Assembly (NCBI GenBank): GCA_015057305.1
Contig: SVES01000027.1
Span: 1-46,274 of the forward strand
Direction of reading: 5' to 3'
DNA from: Pseudobutyrivibrio ruminis
GTDB taxonomy: Bacteria > Bacillota > Clostridia > Lachnospirales > Lachnospiraceae
DNA length: 46,274 nucleotides
Under the pieces are notes generated by a model. That model made no database searches and was not told where the DNA came from. It saw only the letters and a list, made by a program, of their open reading frames with translations. A program made the position numbers and the translations under genes. This document shows, in pieces, positions 33,941-42,875 of this stretch (position 1 is its first letter; each line of letters opens with the position of its first letter).

Positions 33941-34046
33941 ATATATCAAGGAATCTTTAATGGCACTTCTTCAAAAAATATATCAAGGAGGGACCCGCTA
34001 CCCACTTGTGGGAGGATTCCTTAAATATGCCAAGGAGGAAAATAAT

Positions 34047-35498
34047 ATGTATGATGTAGTAATCATAGGAGCTGGCGTTTCGGGTAGCTCAATTGCCAGA
34101 GAGTTATCAAGATATAATGCTAATGTATGTGTATTAGAAAAATGTGATGATGTATGTGAGGGCACTACAAAAGCTAATTCGGCTATAGTGCATGCAGGCT
34201 TTGATGCAGCAGAGGGCTCTCTAATGGCAAAACTAAATGTCAGGGGAAATGAAATGATGGACCAGCTTTGCAAGGACTTGGATGTTCCTTTTAAGAGAAA
34301 TGGTTCTATGGTTGTCTGTATCCACAAGGAGGCCCTTCCTGGATTGCAGGAGCTCTATGATAGAGGTGTTAAAAATGGTGTTAAAGGATTAAAAATACTT
34401 AGCCGTGAAGAAGTTTTAGAAATGGAGCCAAATTTATCTGACAATGTTGAGGGGGCACTGTACGCTCCAACAGGTGGAATTATTTGCCCATTCAAGTTGA
34501 ACATTGCCATGGCTGAAAATGCTAATGTAAATGGGGTAGAATTCAGATTTAACACAGAAGTGGAAGCTATTAATAAAGGTGAGGATGGATTGTGGCATCT
34601 TCGCACAAACAATGGTGAGTATGTTTCAAAATACGTTGTAAATGCTGCTGGTGTTTATGCAGACAAATTCCACAATATGGTAAGTGCCAAGAAAATTCAC
34701 ATTAAACCACGCCGTGGAGATTATTGCTTGTTAGATAAAGAGGCTGGTACTCATGTTAGCCATACAATTTTCCCTCAGCCTACAAAATTGGGTAAGGGCG
34801 TTCTTGTAACACCAACTGTTCATGGTAATCTACTGGTTGGTCCAACAGCTATTGATATCGAAAATAAGGAGGGTGTAAACACAACAGGGGAAGGAATAAA
34901 CGATCTTATCGCAAAAGCGAATGATCATGTTAAGAATCTTCCTCTAAGAAAAGTTATTACTTCCTTTGCAGGTCTTCGTGCACATGAGGATGGCCATGAG
35001 TTTATTATCGGTGAGGTTGAGGATGCTCCAGCATTTATTGATTGCGCCGGAATAGAGTCTCCAGGATTATCAGCAAGCCCTGCTATTGGTGAGATGGTAG
35101 CCGAAATTCTAAAGGATAAAATGGGACTTACTCCCAAAAACAATTGGGTTGGCACAAGAAAAGATATTCTTAATCCAGCAGACCTTTCTTTAGAAGAAAG
35201 AAATGAACTAATCAAGAAAAATCCAGCCTATGGTAATATTATTTGCCGCTGTGAATCCATCTCAGAGGGTGAAATTATCGATGCAATTCACAGACCACTT
35301 GGGGCTCGTACATTAGATGGCGTCAAGAGAAGAACAAGGGCTGGCATGGGCAGATGTCAAGCTGGCTTCTGCTCACCAAAGACAATGGAAATAATTCATA
35401 GAGAACTAGGTCTTCCATATGAGGAGATTACAAAGAGCGGCGGTCGTTCAAATATAGTAATGGAACGTACCAAGAATCAGAAGGGAGGCAATCAGTAA
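34047..35498 (+). CDS. FAD-dependent glycerol-3-phosphate oxidase/dehydrogenase with BFD-like iron-sulfur domain
   Basis: A 483-aa flavoprotein. ATG at 34047 follows AAGGAGGA; an in-frame ATG at 33960 also has no better signal and would add 29 residues, with a second GGAGG inside that stretch. The FAD motif is VVIIGAGVSGSSIARELSRY. The C-terminus has a BFD-like [2Fe-2S] cluster site, CRC (near 425) and GRCQAGFC. GlpA/GlpO-like enzymes oxidise glycerol-3-phosphate to dihydroxyacetone phosphate. It overlaps the next flavoprotein by one base. Sometimes annotated only as NAD(P)/FAD-dependent oxidoreductase. Confidence 0.88.
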   Translation: MYDVVIIGAGVSGSSIARELSRYNANVCVLEKCDDVCEGTTKANSAIVHAGFDAAEGSLMAKLNVRGNEMMDQLCKDLDVPFKRNGSMVVCIHKEALPGLQELYDRGVKNGVKGLKILSREEVLEMEPNLSDNVEGALYAPTGGIICPFKLNIAMAENANVNGVEFRFNTEVEAINKGEDGLWHLRTNNGEYVSKYVVNAAGVYADKFHNMVSAKKIHIKPRRGDYCLLDKEAGTHVSHTIFPQPTKLGKGVLVTPTVHGNLLVGPTAIDIENKEGVNTTGEGINDLIAKANDHVKNLPLRKVITSFAGLRAHEDGHEFIIGEVEDAPAFIDCAGIESPGLSASPAIGEMVAEILKDKMGLTPKNNWVGTRKDILNPADLSLEERNELIKKNPAYGNIICRCESISEGEIIDAIHRPLGARTLDGVKRRTRAGMGRCQAGFCSPKTMEIIHRELGLPYEEITKSGGRSNIVMERTKNQKGGNQ

Positions 35499-36763
35499 TG
35501 GTTAATTATGATATTGTTATAGTAGGTGGTGGTCCTGCAGGTCTTGCAGCAGCAGTTTCAGCAAGAAATGCAGGCGTAGAAAAGATTCTTATACTGGAAA
35601 GAGACAAAGAACTCGGTGGTATTCTCAACCAATGTATTCATAATGGATTTGGATTGCATACTTTCAAAGAGGAACTGACAGGTCCAGAATATGCATATAG
35701 ATTCATAGAGAAAGTGCTTGAAGCAAAGATTGAGTACAAATTAAATACAATGGTAATGGATATATCTGAAGACAGGGTAGTTACAGCTATGAGCCGTGAG
35801 GATGGTATGTACCAGATTAAAGCTGGCGCAGTTATTCTTGCCATGGGCTGCCGTGAACGTCCAAGGGGTGCTTTAAATATTCCAGGCTACAGACCAGCAG
35901 GTATTTTTTCTGCTGGAACAGCTCAGCGTCTGGTTAATATTGAAGGCTATATGCCAGGTAGAGAGGTAGTTATTCTCGGTTCAGGAGATATTGGACTTAT
36001 CATGGCCCGCCGTATGACTCTTGAGGGAGCCAAGGTTAAGGTTGTTGCAGAGCTTATGCCATATTCAGGTGGCTTAAAGAGAAATATAGTACAGTGCCTA
36101 GACGATTTTGGTATTCCACTAAAATTAAGCCATACTGTAGTGGATATTGAGGGAAAGGAACATCTTACAGCGGTTACAATCGCTCAGGTTGATAATCACG
36201 GCAAGCCAATTCCTGGTACAGAGGAAAGGTATACCTGTGACACATTACTTCTTTCCTGTGGTCTCATTCCAGAAAATGAACTTTCAAGAAATGCTGGAGT
36301 AGAGATGAATCCTATTACAAGTGGCCCAATAGTTAACGAGTCCCTTGAAACAAATATTCCAGGTGTATTTGCCTGTGGAAATGTTCTACATGTTCATGAT
36401 TTGGTAGATTATGTTTCTGAAGAGGCTGACAGAGCTGGATTAAATGCTGCAAAGTTTATTAAGGGTGAGCTTGTAGAAAGTAAAGGAGATGATATTGAAA
36501 TTGTTGCTACTGAGGGAGCAAGATACACAGTACCATCCACAATTGATTTAGATAGAATGGATGATAAGCTTACAGTCAGATTCAGAGTTGGCGCTGTATA
36601 TAAGGATTCTTATGTGAGTGTATACTTTGATGATGAAAGAGTTATGCACAATAAAAAACGTATTATGGCACCAGGAGAAATGGAGCAGGTGATTCTATTA
36701 AAATCAAAGCTGGAAGAAAAACCTGGTTTAAAGAAAATTACAGTAAAGATTGAAAATGAGTAA
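35498..36763 (+). CDS. NAD(P)/FAD-dependent oxidoreductase, partner of the glycerol-3-phosphate oxidase
   Basis: A 421-aa two-dinucleotide-binding flavoprotein. FAD motif IVIVGGGPAGLAAAVSARNAG, NAD motif EVVILGSGDIGLIMARR, and a C-terminal FAD contact GVFACGNVLHVHDLVDYVSEEADRAG. No redox-active CxxC pair is seen near the active site. It sits between the BFD-domain flavoprotein and the DUF1667 protein in a set common in Clostridia, where the three probably make one anaerobic glycerol-3-phosphate dehydrogenase complex passing electrons through the iron-sulfur sites. Confidence 0.88.
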   Translation: MVNYDIVIVGGGPAGLAAAVSARNAGVEKILILERDKELGGILNQCIHNGFGLHTFKEELTGPEYAYRFIEKVLEAKIEYKLNTMVMDISEDRVVTAMSREDGMYQIKAGAVILAMGCRERPRGALNIPGYRPAGIFSAGTAQRLVNIEGYMPGREVVILGSGDIGLIMARRMTLEGAKVKVVAELMPYSGGLKRNIVQCLDDFGIPLKLSHTVVDIEGKEHLTAVTIAQVDNHGKPIPGTEERYTCDTLLLSCGLIPENELSRNAGVEMNPITSGPIVNESLETNIPGVFACGNVLHVHDLVDYVSEEADRAGLNAAKFIKGELVESKGDDIEIVATEGARYTVPSTIDLDRMDDKLTVRFRVGAVYKDSYVSVYFDDERVMHNKKRIMAPGEMEQVILLKSKLEEKPGLKKITVKIENE

Positions 36764-36778
36764 AGGGGGCGCAGATAA

Positions 36779-37144
36779 ATGGAAAAGAGAGAGTTAACCT
36801 GTATCGGTTGCCCAATGGGTTGCCAGATTACAGTTGAATTAGAAGGAACAGAAGTGGTATCAGTTACGGGAAATACTTGTGGTATTGGTGACAAGTATGC
36901 ACGAAATGAGGTTACTCATCCAGAACGTACAGTTACATCAACATCAATTGTATTAGGTGGAGATAAACCTAGGGTTTCTGTAAAGACAGCAAGTAATATC
37001 CCTAAAGACAAAATCAGCGATGTTATGAAAGCAATTGATGCAGCAGTGATGAAAGCACCGGTACATATCGGTGATGTGGTAGTCAAAGATGTGTGCGGGA
37101 CTGGTGTAGATGTTGTTGCTACTCGTAACGTAGAAGTAATCTAA
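36779..37144 (+). CDS. DUF1667 iron-sulfur-type subunit
   Basis: A 121-aa DUF1667 protein. The N-terminal CIGCPMGC cluster of cysteines, plus a further Cys in NTCGIGDKY, suggests an iron-sulfur centre. DUF1667 genes nearly always follow the two flavoproteins above; the protein is presumably an electron-transfer subunit. It is the last gene of the unit, followed by a terminator. Confidence 0.92.
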   Translation: MEKRELTCIGCPMGCQITVELEGTEVVSVTGNTCGIGDKYARNEVTHPERTVTSTSIVLGGDKPRVSVKTASNIPKDKISDVMKAIDAAVMKAPVHIGDVVVKDVCGTGVDVVATRNVEVI

Positions 37145-37190
37145 ATTTCCCACTACAGCAAAGGCGTTGATATAGTCTAAGAAGTGTTAA

Positions 37191-37218
37191 GCAAGTGGTT
37201 TAAGCCACTTGCTTTTTT
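37191..37218 (+). terminator. Terminator of the glycerol-3-phosphate operon
   Basis: GCAAGTGG-TTTAAG-CCACTTGC hairpin followed by T6. Confidence 0.92.
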
Positions 37219-37267
37219 ATGTACATTTTTAATATACTAAACTAGACGTTTTATCTAGGAGTATGAT

Positions 37268-38305
37268 ATGAAAAAACGAATAATAGGGTTTGATATTCTA
37301 AGAATAATAGGTGTTTTTTCCATATTTTGTGGTCATTTTACCATAGAATATATTTATAGTGCATATGGCCATGATGAATTAATCTTTTCATTGAACGATT
37401 TGTTTAATGCTATAGCACGACCTTCATGTATTTTGCTGTTTATGATTTCTGGATATGCTCTTATGTATAATGGCGAAGATAAATTGTCTGTTAAGGCCTA
37501 TTATATGCGGCGCTTTAAGAGTCTCTATATTCCATTTTATGTAGTGTATTTATTTGCATTTTTAATGGTTTTCTTAGTTTATGACAGGACAGTTGGTCAC
37601 CCGGAGCTAGGGGAAATGGTACCAATTCATAGAGCGGTATACACGGTGCTGGGAATTGATGGATTTATGAATAATTTTGCCCCTAATTTTTATCTAATTG
37701 GCGAGTGGTTTATGTCTTGCATAGTAATATGCTATGGTATTTTCCCAATTTTAAAGCTAATTTCAAAGGGCTTTACATATATCGTATATACGATATTACT
37801 GGCAGGGTATTTTTTACTTTTATTCCAGAATCCTTTTGAAATTTCCCCAATGACAAATCCACTTTTGATGCTTGTTTATTTCTATACTGGGATAATAGCT
37901 TATAAGCTTTTGCAAGAAGAAAGATTAGGAAAGCTGATTAGGGCTTCCAGTGCCATAGTTTCTGTTATTTTGGCTGTACCACTTCTTGGCAACATAGATT
38001 TATCTGAGCGAGTTTTAGAGGTATTATATTATGCTTGGAGTATTGCATTATTCTTGTTTTTTAAGGATGTGTCAATGAACACAGAGGGAAAAATATTTAG
38101 TGCTCTAAAATATGGAGCCGGGATAAGCTGGTATGTTATTTTAGTCCACCATGTTATTATATTGGTGCTGTTTACACATCACCCTGTGTGTGATTACAGT
38201 AAACGTGAATTGCTTGCTATGTTTTTAGTCTGCTTCTTTGTTACGTGGCTTGCTGCCTATTGGGCAAAAAGGCTGTCTAATAAACTTACAAAAATACTAT
38301 TCTAA
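37268..38305 (+). CDS. Acyltransferase-3 family membrane protein
   Basis: A 345-aa integral membrane protein with about ten hydrophobic segments. The first helix carries the family signature (GFDILRIIGVFSIFCGHF, with conserved His), and YYMRRFKSLYIPFY matches the typical R-R...P block. Such proteins O-acylate exported sugars, peptidoglycan or lipids. It stands alone, so the substrate cannot be guessed. Confidence 0.9.
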   Translation: MKKRIIGFDILRIIGVFSIFCGHFTIEYIYSAYGHDELIFSLNDLFNAIARPSCILLFMISGYALMYNGEDKLSVKAYYMRRFKSLYIPFYVVYLFAFLMVFLVYDRTVGHPELGEMVPIHRAVYTVLGIDGFMNNFAPNFYLIGEWFMSCIVICYGIFPILKLISKGFTYIVYTILLAGYFLLLFQNPFEISPMTNPLLMLVYFYTGIIAYKLLQEERLGKLIRASSAIVSVILAVPLLGNIDLSERVLEVLYYAWSIALFLFFKDVSMNTEGKIFSALKYGAGISWYVILVHHVIILVLFTHHPVCDYSKRELLAMFLVCFFVTWLAAYWAKRLSNKLTKILF

Positions 38306-38331
38306 AGGACAAAATTTTTAAGGAGTTAAAT

Positions 38332-40491
38332 ATGGATATTACTAAACAAATAGCATCAGAACTAGAGGTTAGGACAGGTCAGGTTGATGCTGCAATCAAA
38401 TTATTGGATGAGGGAAATACTGTTCCATTCATATCAAGATATAGAAAGGAAGCTACAGGCGGGCTTAATGACGAGCAGCTTCGTACTCTTGCAGAAAGAT
38501 TAACGTATTTACGTAATTTAGAGGAAAAGAAGGCAACCTGTCTTTCTTCCATTGAAGAACAGGGCAAGCTTACAGAAGAACTTAAGAAGGCCATCCTTGA
38601 AGCTACAACACAGGTGGCTGTGGATGACTTATATAGACCATACAGACCTAAGAGAAGAACTAGAGCAACTATTGCAAAAGAAAAAGGTTTAGAACCTCTT
38701 GCGAATATAATCATTTTACAAATGACTGATAAAGCTCTTGAGGATGAGGCAAAGGCTTTTGTTAATTCTGAAAAAGAAGTGAATACTGCCCAGGATGCCA
38801 TAGCAGGAGCCTGCGACATTATTGCAGAGGGAATTTCAGATGATGCAGATTATCGTACATGGATAAGAGAAAAAACATTTAAGAGTGGTCGTATTATTTC
38901 AAAAGCCAAGGATGACACAGCAGAGTCGGTATACGAGAATTATTATGAATTTGACGAGGCTATCTCTAAGCTTCCAGGTCATAGAATACTAGCCCTTAAT
39001 CGTGGAGAAAAGGAAAAGATACTAAAGGTTTCTATTGAAGCACCAGTAGATGATATTTTAAGGTATCTGGAAAAGAAGGTTATTAGTCGAGACAATAAAT
39101 ACACTGAACCGGTGTTAAAGACTACTATAGAGGATGCATATACTAGACTTATAGCACCATCCATAGAAAACGAGATCAGAGGTAATCTTACCGAAATGGC
39201 TGAAGATGGTGCAATAAAGGTATTTGGAAAGAATCTTACACAACTGCTGATGCAGCCTCCTATTGCAGGAAGAAATGTATTAGGCTGGGATCCTGCTTTT
39301 AGAACTGGTTGTAAGATTGCAGTTGTAGATGCTACAGGAAAGGTACTTGACACCACAGTTGTCTACCCAACTGCTCCGCAAAATAAAGTTGAAGAAACAA
39401 AGAAGGTTATCAAGGGACTTATCAAGAAATATAATGTCTCTCTTATTTCTCTTGGAAATGGTACTGCCAGCCGAGAATCAGAACAGATAATTGTAGATAT
39501 GTTAAAGGAAATACCTGAAAAGGTAGAGTATGTCATTGTAAATGAGGCAGGTGCTTCGGTTTACTCCGCTAGTAAGTTGGCGACAGAAGAATTTCCTAAT
39601 TTTGACGTTGGACAACGTTCTGCTACCTCTATGGCTAGACGTTTGCAGGACCCTCTTGCTGAGCTTGTAAAAATTGATCCAAAATCAGTAGGAGTTGGAC
39701 AGTATCAGCATGATATGAATCAAAAGAAGCTTGATGAAACTCTTGCAGGTGTAGTAGAAACCTGCGTTAATGCTGTTGGAGTAGATTTAAACACAGCATC
39801 AGCTTCCCTGTTGGAATATGTGTCTGGTATCAATAAGACATTGGCCAAAAACATAGTTGAATATAGAGAAATAAACGGTAGATTTAATTCTAGAGCTGAG
39901 CTAAAAAAGGTGCCAAAGCTTGGACCAAAAGCTTTTGAACAGTGTGCAGGCTTTATGCGAATCATGGGAGGTAGAAATCCGCTGGATGCTACGGCTGTAC
40001 ATCCAGAAAGCTATGATGCTGCAAAAGCATTACTGGAAAAGCTTGGATATGACACTAAGGATATTGCGGCTGGAACACTTAAAGATATTCACAAAAGCAT
40101 TAACGATATCAAAGCTTTATCCAAAGAAATTGGAATTGGTGAGATGACACTTACCGATATTATAAAGGAATTAGAAAAACCGGGAAGAGATCCTCGTGAA
40201 GATATGCCTCGCCCTATTTTAAAGAGTGATGTTCTCGAGATGAAAGACCTTAAACCAGGCATGCAGCTAAAGGGAACAGTTCGAAATGTAATAGATTTCG
40301 GAGCCTTTATTGATATAGGTGTGCATCAGGACGGTCTTGTTCACATTTCTCAAATGACAGACCGTTATATCAAGCATCCTCTTGAGGTGGTATCAGTTGG
40401 TGATATAGTTGATGTTGAGGTTATATCTGTGGATGAAAAAAAAGGCCGTATTGCTTTGACAATGAAGCTTGGAAGTAAAAAACAAGCTTAA
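38332..40491 (+). CDS. tex: Tex-family S1 RNA-binding transcription accessory protein
   Basis: A 719-aa Tex protein with the N-terminal Tex block (TVPFISRYRKEATGGLNDEQLRTL), a YqgF-like RNase H fold (GWDPAFRTGCKIAVVDATGKVLDT), helix-hairpin-helix motifs (NIVEYREINGRFNSRAELKKVPKLGPKAFEQCAGF) and a C-terminal S1 domain (GMQLKGTVRNVIDFGAFIDIGVHQDGLVHISQM). It is the bacterial relative of Spt6, affecting transcription and toxin expression; monocistronic here. Confidence 0.97.
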   Translation: MDITKQIASELEVRTGQVDAAIKLLDEGNTVPFISRYRKEATGGLNDEQLRTLAERLTYLRNLEEKKATCLSSIEEQGKLTEELKKAILEATTQVAVDDLYRPYRPKRRTRATIAKEKGLEPLANIIILQMTDKALEDEAKAFVNSEKEVNTAQDAIAGACDIIAEGISDDADYRTWIREKTFKSGRIISKAKDDTAESVYENYYEFDEAISKLPGHRILALNRGEKEKILKVSIEAPVDDILRYLEKKVISRDNKYTEPVLKTTIEDAYTRLIAPSIENEIRGNLTEMAEDGAIKVFGKNLTQLLMQPPIAGRNVLGWDPAFRTGCKIAVVDATGKVLDTTVVYPTAPQNKVEETKKVIKGLIKKYNVSLISLGNGTASRESEQIIVDMLKEIPEKVEYVIVNEAGASVYSASKLATEEFPNFDVGQRSATSMARRLQDPLAELVKIDPKSVGVGQYQHDMNQKKLDETLAGVVETCVNAVGVDLNTASASLLEYVSGINKTLAKNIVEYREINGRFNSRAELKKVPKLGPKAFEQCAGFMRIMGGRNPLDATAVHPESYDAAKALLEKLGYDTKDIAAGTLKDIHKSINDIKALSKEIGIGEMTLTDIIKELEKPGRDPREDMPRPILKSDVLEMKDLKPGMQLKGTVRNVIDFGAFIDIGVHQDGLVHISQMTDRYIKHPLEVVSVGDIVDVEVISVDEKKGRIALTMKLGSKKQA

Positions 40492-40577
40492 AGGTTTAAG
40501 ATATGTAATCATTAACATATTTGTAGGTATAAAATTGTGGCTATTGTACAAAAAGTACAAAAGGAAACCATAATTCA

Positions 40578-40606
40578 TTGACAAATATAAACAATTCTCC
40601 TATACT
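40578..40606 (+). promoter_or_regulatory. Near-consensus promoter of a short RNA
   Basis: TTGACA (40578-40583), 17-base spacer, TATACT (40601-40606): one mismatch from the full sigma-A consensus. The expected start is near 40613. Confidence 0.85.
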
Positions 40607-40612
40607 CTAAAA

Positions 40613-40700
40613 CAGTTAGAGAAAGTAACAATTTGATTGCTTTTTAGGAGAAACGTATAAGAGTGAGTCGTTAGGGGTTTCGACTCACTCTATTTTTTTT
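40613..40700 (+). ncRNA. Candidate small RNA or attenuated leader of about 85 bases
   Basis: Between the strong promoter and a strong terminator there is no start codon with a ribosome site. The terminator is GAGTGAGTCG (40661-40670), loop TTAGGGGTTT, CGACTCACTC (40681-40690), then T8. Upstream, an AAGTAACAATTTGATTGCTT segment (40623-40642) can form a weak hairpin, and TAGGAG (40645-40650) could pair with CTCCTA only outside the transcript. The next gene starts 43 bases after the terminator, so it may be an independent sRNA or an attenuator of the YcxB-like gene and t6A operon. Confidence 0.55.
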
Positions 40701-40742
40701 ATCCTTAAAGTGTGTTAAAATATAAAATAATTGGGAGATTAT

Positions 40743-41255
40743 GTGGATATGGGACAGAATATAAAGTTTAGTGTAAAAATATCTGAGGATGATTTATATC
40801 GCTTTAATATGCATCATAGCTATACCAGCTCGCAGGGGATTTTTTCCATAATTGTTTTTGCGTTGCTGATGATATTATGGGCACTGCGGTTTTCATCATT
40901 GTCGCTTCTATATAGGATTTTGTATCCTTTGGTGGCAGTTATATTTTTACTGTATATACCTATCACCTTAAAAAGCAGGGCAAAGCTTCAAATTAAGCAG
41001 GATGTGTTCACCTATCCCCTTACATATGAGCTTACGGAGGATGGTATTTGGATTTCATCTCCTGCGGCAGAGGAACCAGCTGAGCTACCATGGGAATATA
41101 TTTACAAGGTGGCTAATTGGAAAGGGTATTTACTGATATATAGCAATAGAGTTAATGCATATATTATTCCTATTGAAGCTATTAAAGCGGAGTATACCAA
41201 TATTACAGATTATATAAAAGCACATGTAGAGGATTATAAGTTAAAGATAAAATGA
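40743..41255 (+). CDS. YcxB-like membrane protein
   Basis: A 170-aa protein. GTG at 40743 lies five bases after GGGAG; ATG at 40749 is the alternative. After an N-terminal amphipathic region, two adjacent membrane helices (GIFSIIVFALLMILWALRF and LYRILYPLVAVIFLLYIPI) precede a soluble YcxB/YcxB-C-like domain (YELTEDGIWISSP..AELPWEYIYKVANWKGYLLIY). Function unknown. It overlaps tsaE by four bases and so heads the t6A operon. Confidence 0.8.
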   Translation: MDMGQNIKFSVKISEDDLYRFNMHHSYTSSQGIFSIIVFALLMILWALRFSSLSLLYRILYPLVAVIFLLYIPITLKSRAKLQIKQDVFTYPLTYELTEDGIWISSPAAEEPAELPWEYIYKVANWKGYLLIYSNRVNAYIIPIEAIKAEYTNITDYIKAHVEDYKLKIK

Positions 41256-41683
41256 TAGAGATTTTTGAAACAAATTCACCTCAGGAAACAGAAAATCTTG
41301 GCAAGAAGCTTGCAAATGATGCGGTTGCTGGACAGGTATTTACCTTGATAGGCGATTTAGGAGTAGGCAAAACAGTATTTACACAGGGCTTTGCAGCAGG
41401 CTTGGATATCACTGAGGCTATTTGCAGTCCTACATTTACCATTGTCCAGGTTTATGATACTGGTCGACTTCCATTTTATCATTTTGATGTATATCGTATA
41501 GGCGATATAGAAGAAATGGACGAGATAGGCTATGAGGACTATATATACGGTGATGGCGTATCCCTTATTGAATGGGCAAATCTCATAGAAGATATATTGC
41601 CTGAACATTTAACCCGCATTACTATCGAAAAGAATTTAGAAAAAGGATTTGACTATCGTAAAATCACGGTAGAAAGTATTTAG
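41252..41683 (+). CDS. tsaE: tRNA t6A biosynthesis ATPase TsaE
   Basis: A 143-aa P-loop protein with Walker A GDLGVGKT and conserved SPTFTIVQVYDTGRLPFYHFDVYR and LIEWANLI. It works with TsaB and TsaD, both in this operon, in transferring threonylcarbamoyl to tRNA A37. Confidence 0.97.
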   Translation: MIEIFETNSPQETENLGKKLANDAVAGQVFTLIGDLGVGKTVFTQGFAAGLDITEAICSPTFTIVQVYDTGRLPFYHFDVYRIGDIEEMDEIGYEDYIYGDGVSLIEWANLIEDILPEHLTRITIEKNLEKGFDYRKITVESI

Positions 41684-41685
41684 GT

Positions 41686-42396
41686 ATGAAAATATTAGGC
41701 ATAGATGGCTCTGGGCTTGTGGCATCAGTGGCAATTGTTGAAGACGATAATTTGGTAGGTGAGTATACTACAGGCTATAAAAAAACTCATTCCCAGACAT
41801 TGCTTCCAATGTTAGACGAGCTCAGTAAGATGGTGGAACTTGATCTTAACTCAATCGACGGAATTGCCGTGGCGGCAGGCCCTGGCTCATTCACCGGGCT
41901 TCGCATAGCCTCTGCAACAGCAAAAGGCTTAGGCCTATCATTGGGCTGCCCGATAATATCAGTTCCAACAGTAGATGCAATTGCATTCAATCTTTGGGGT
42001 GCAAAAGGTATAATTTGCCCTATACTAGACGCACGAAGAGGTCAAGTTTACACAGGGCTATATTCCTTCACAGACGAAGGTGAGTTCCAGGTTTTGAAGC
42101 CTCAGGTTGCTGTGGATTTTAGAGAATTTGCAGAAGAAATAAATAATAGCAATGGACCAGTCACTTTCCTTGGAGATGGAGTGCCTGTTTTCAAGGAACT
42201 TATTGCAGAGCTGATTCAGGTACCGTATAGATTTGCACCAGCACATTTAAACAGGCAGCACGCTTCTAGTGTCGCAACCCTTGGCTCTATTTATTACAGA
42301 CAGGGAGAATGTGAAACTGCTGCTGAACACAGACCTGAATACTTGAGATTATCCCAGGCTGAAAGAGAACGTTTGGAAAAGGAGAAAAAAGCCTAA
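41686..42396 (+). CDS. tsaB: tRNA t6A biosynthesis protein TsaB
   Basis: A 236-aa ASKHA-fold scaffold partner of TsaD. Typical blocks are ILGIDGSGLVASVAIV, HSQTLLPMLDEL, GIAVAAGPGSFTGLRIASATAKGL and PILDARRGQVYTGLY. It starts two bases after tsaE and shares one base with rimI. Confidence 0.97.
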   Translation: MKILGIDGSGLVASVAIVEDDNLVGEYTTGYKKTHSQTLLPMLDELSKMVELDLNSIDGIAVAAGPGSFTGLRIASATAKGLGLSLGCPIISVPTVDAIAFNLWGAKGIICPILDARRGQVYTGLYSFTDEGEFQVLKPQVAVDFREFAEEINNSNGPVTFLGDGVPVFKELIAELIQVPYRFAPAHLNRQHASSVATLGSIYYRQGECETAAEHRPEYLRLSQAERERLEKEKKA

Positions 42397-42842
42397 TGGC
42401 TTTATCGTTTAGATTTGCCACCGAAGAAGATGTTGCTGTAATTTCTGCTATCGAGGCAGATACCATGAGTAATCCCTGGAAAGCCCAGGATTACCTGGAG
42501 GCAATTCACTCAGATCATGCTTTCATAGCTGTGGCAGTAAATGACGCAGAATTGGTTGCATTCGGGGTGTTTTATTTAACTCCTCCAGAGGCAGAGCTGC
42601 CAGATATAGTTGTAAAAAAGGATTTTCGAGGGCAAGGAATTGGCAAGGCTCTTTTAACCTATGCATTGGATGTGCTAAAAAATGAAAAAGTGGACACAGT
42701 CTTTTTAGAGGTTAGGGTTTCTAATGCAAGGGCACAAGGACTCTACATAAGTCTTGGATTTGAGGAAATAGGTAAGCGTAAATACTTTTACTCCAATCCC
42801 ACAGAAGATGCCATCTGTATGTCGTTGCATATGGGTGACTAA
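42396..42842 (+). CDS. rimI: Ribosomal protein S18 N-alanine acetyltransferase RimI
   Basis: A 148-aa GNAT acetyltransferase. The acetyl-CoA site is VVKKDFRGQGIGKALLTYAL, followed by FLEVRVSNARAQGLYISLGFEEIGKRKYFYSN. The position between tsaB and tsaD is the usual one for rimI in Firmicutes. Confidence 0.94.
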   Translation: MALSFRFATEEDVAVISAIEADTMSNPWKAQDYLEAIHSDHAFIAVAVNDAELVAFGVFYLTPPEAELPDIVVKKDFRGQGIGKALLTYALDVLKNEKVDTVFLEVRVSNARAQGLYISLGFEEIGKRKYFYSNPTEDAICMSLHMGD

Positions 42843-42875
42843 ACCGGATTTGATACAACTTGAAAGGATATATAG

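Noticed and set aside
33960..34046. Longer N-terminus for the glycerol-3-phosphate oxidase
   Set aside because: The FAD-binding motif begins three residues after ATG 34047, which has AAGGAGGA before it; the extra 29 residues would be unusual for the family.
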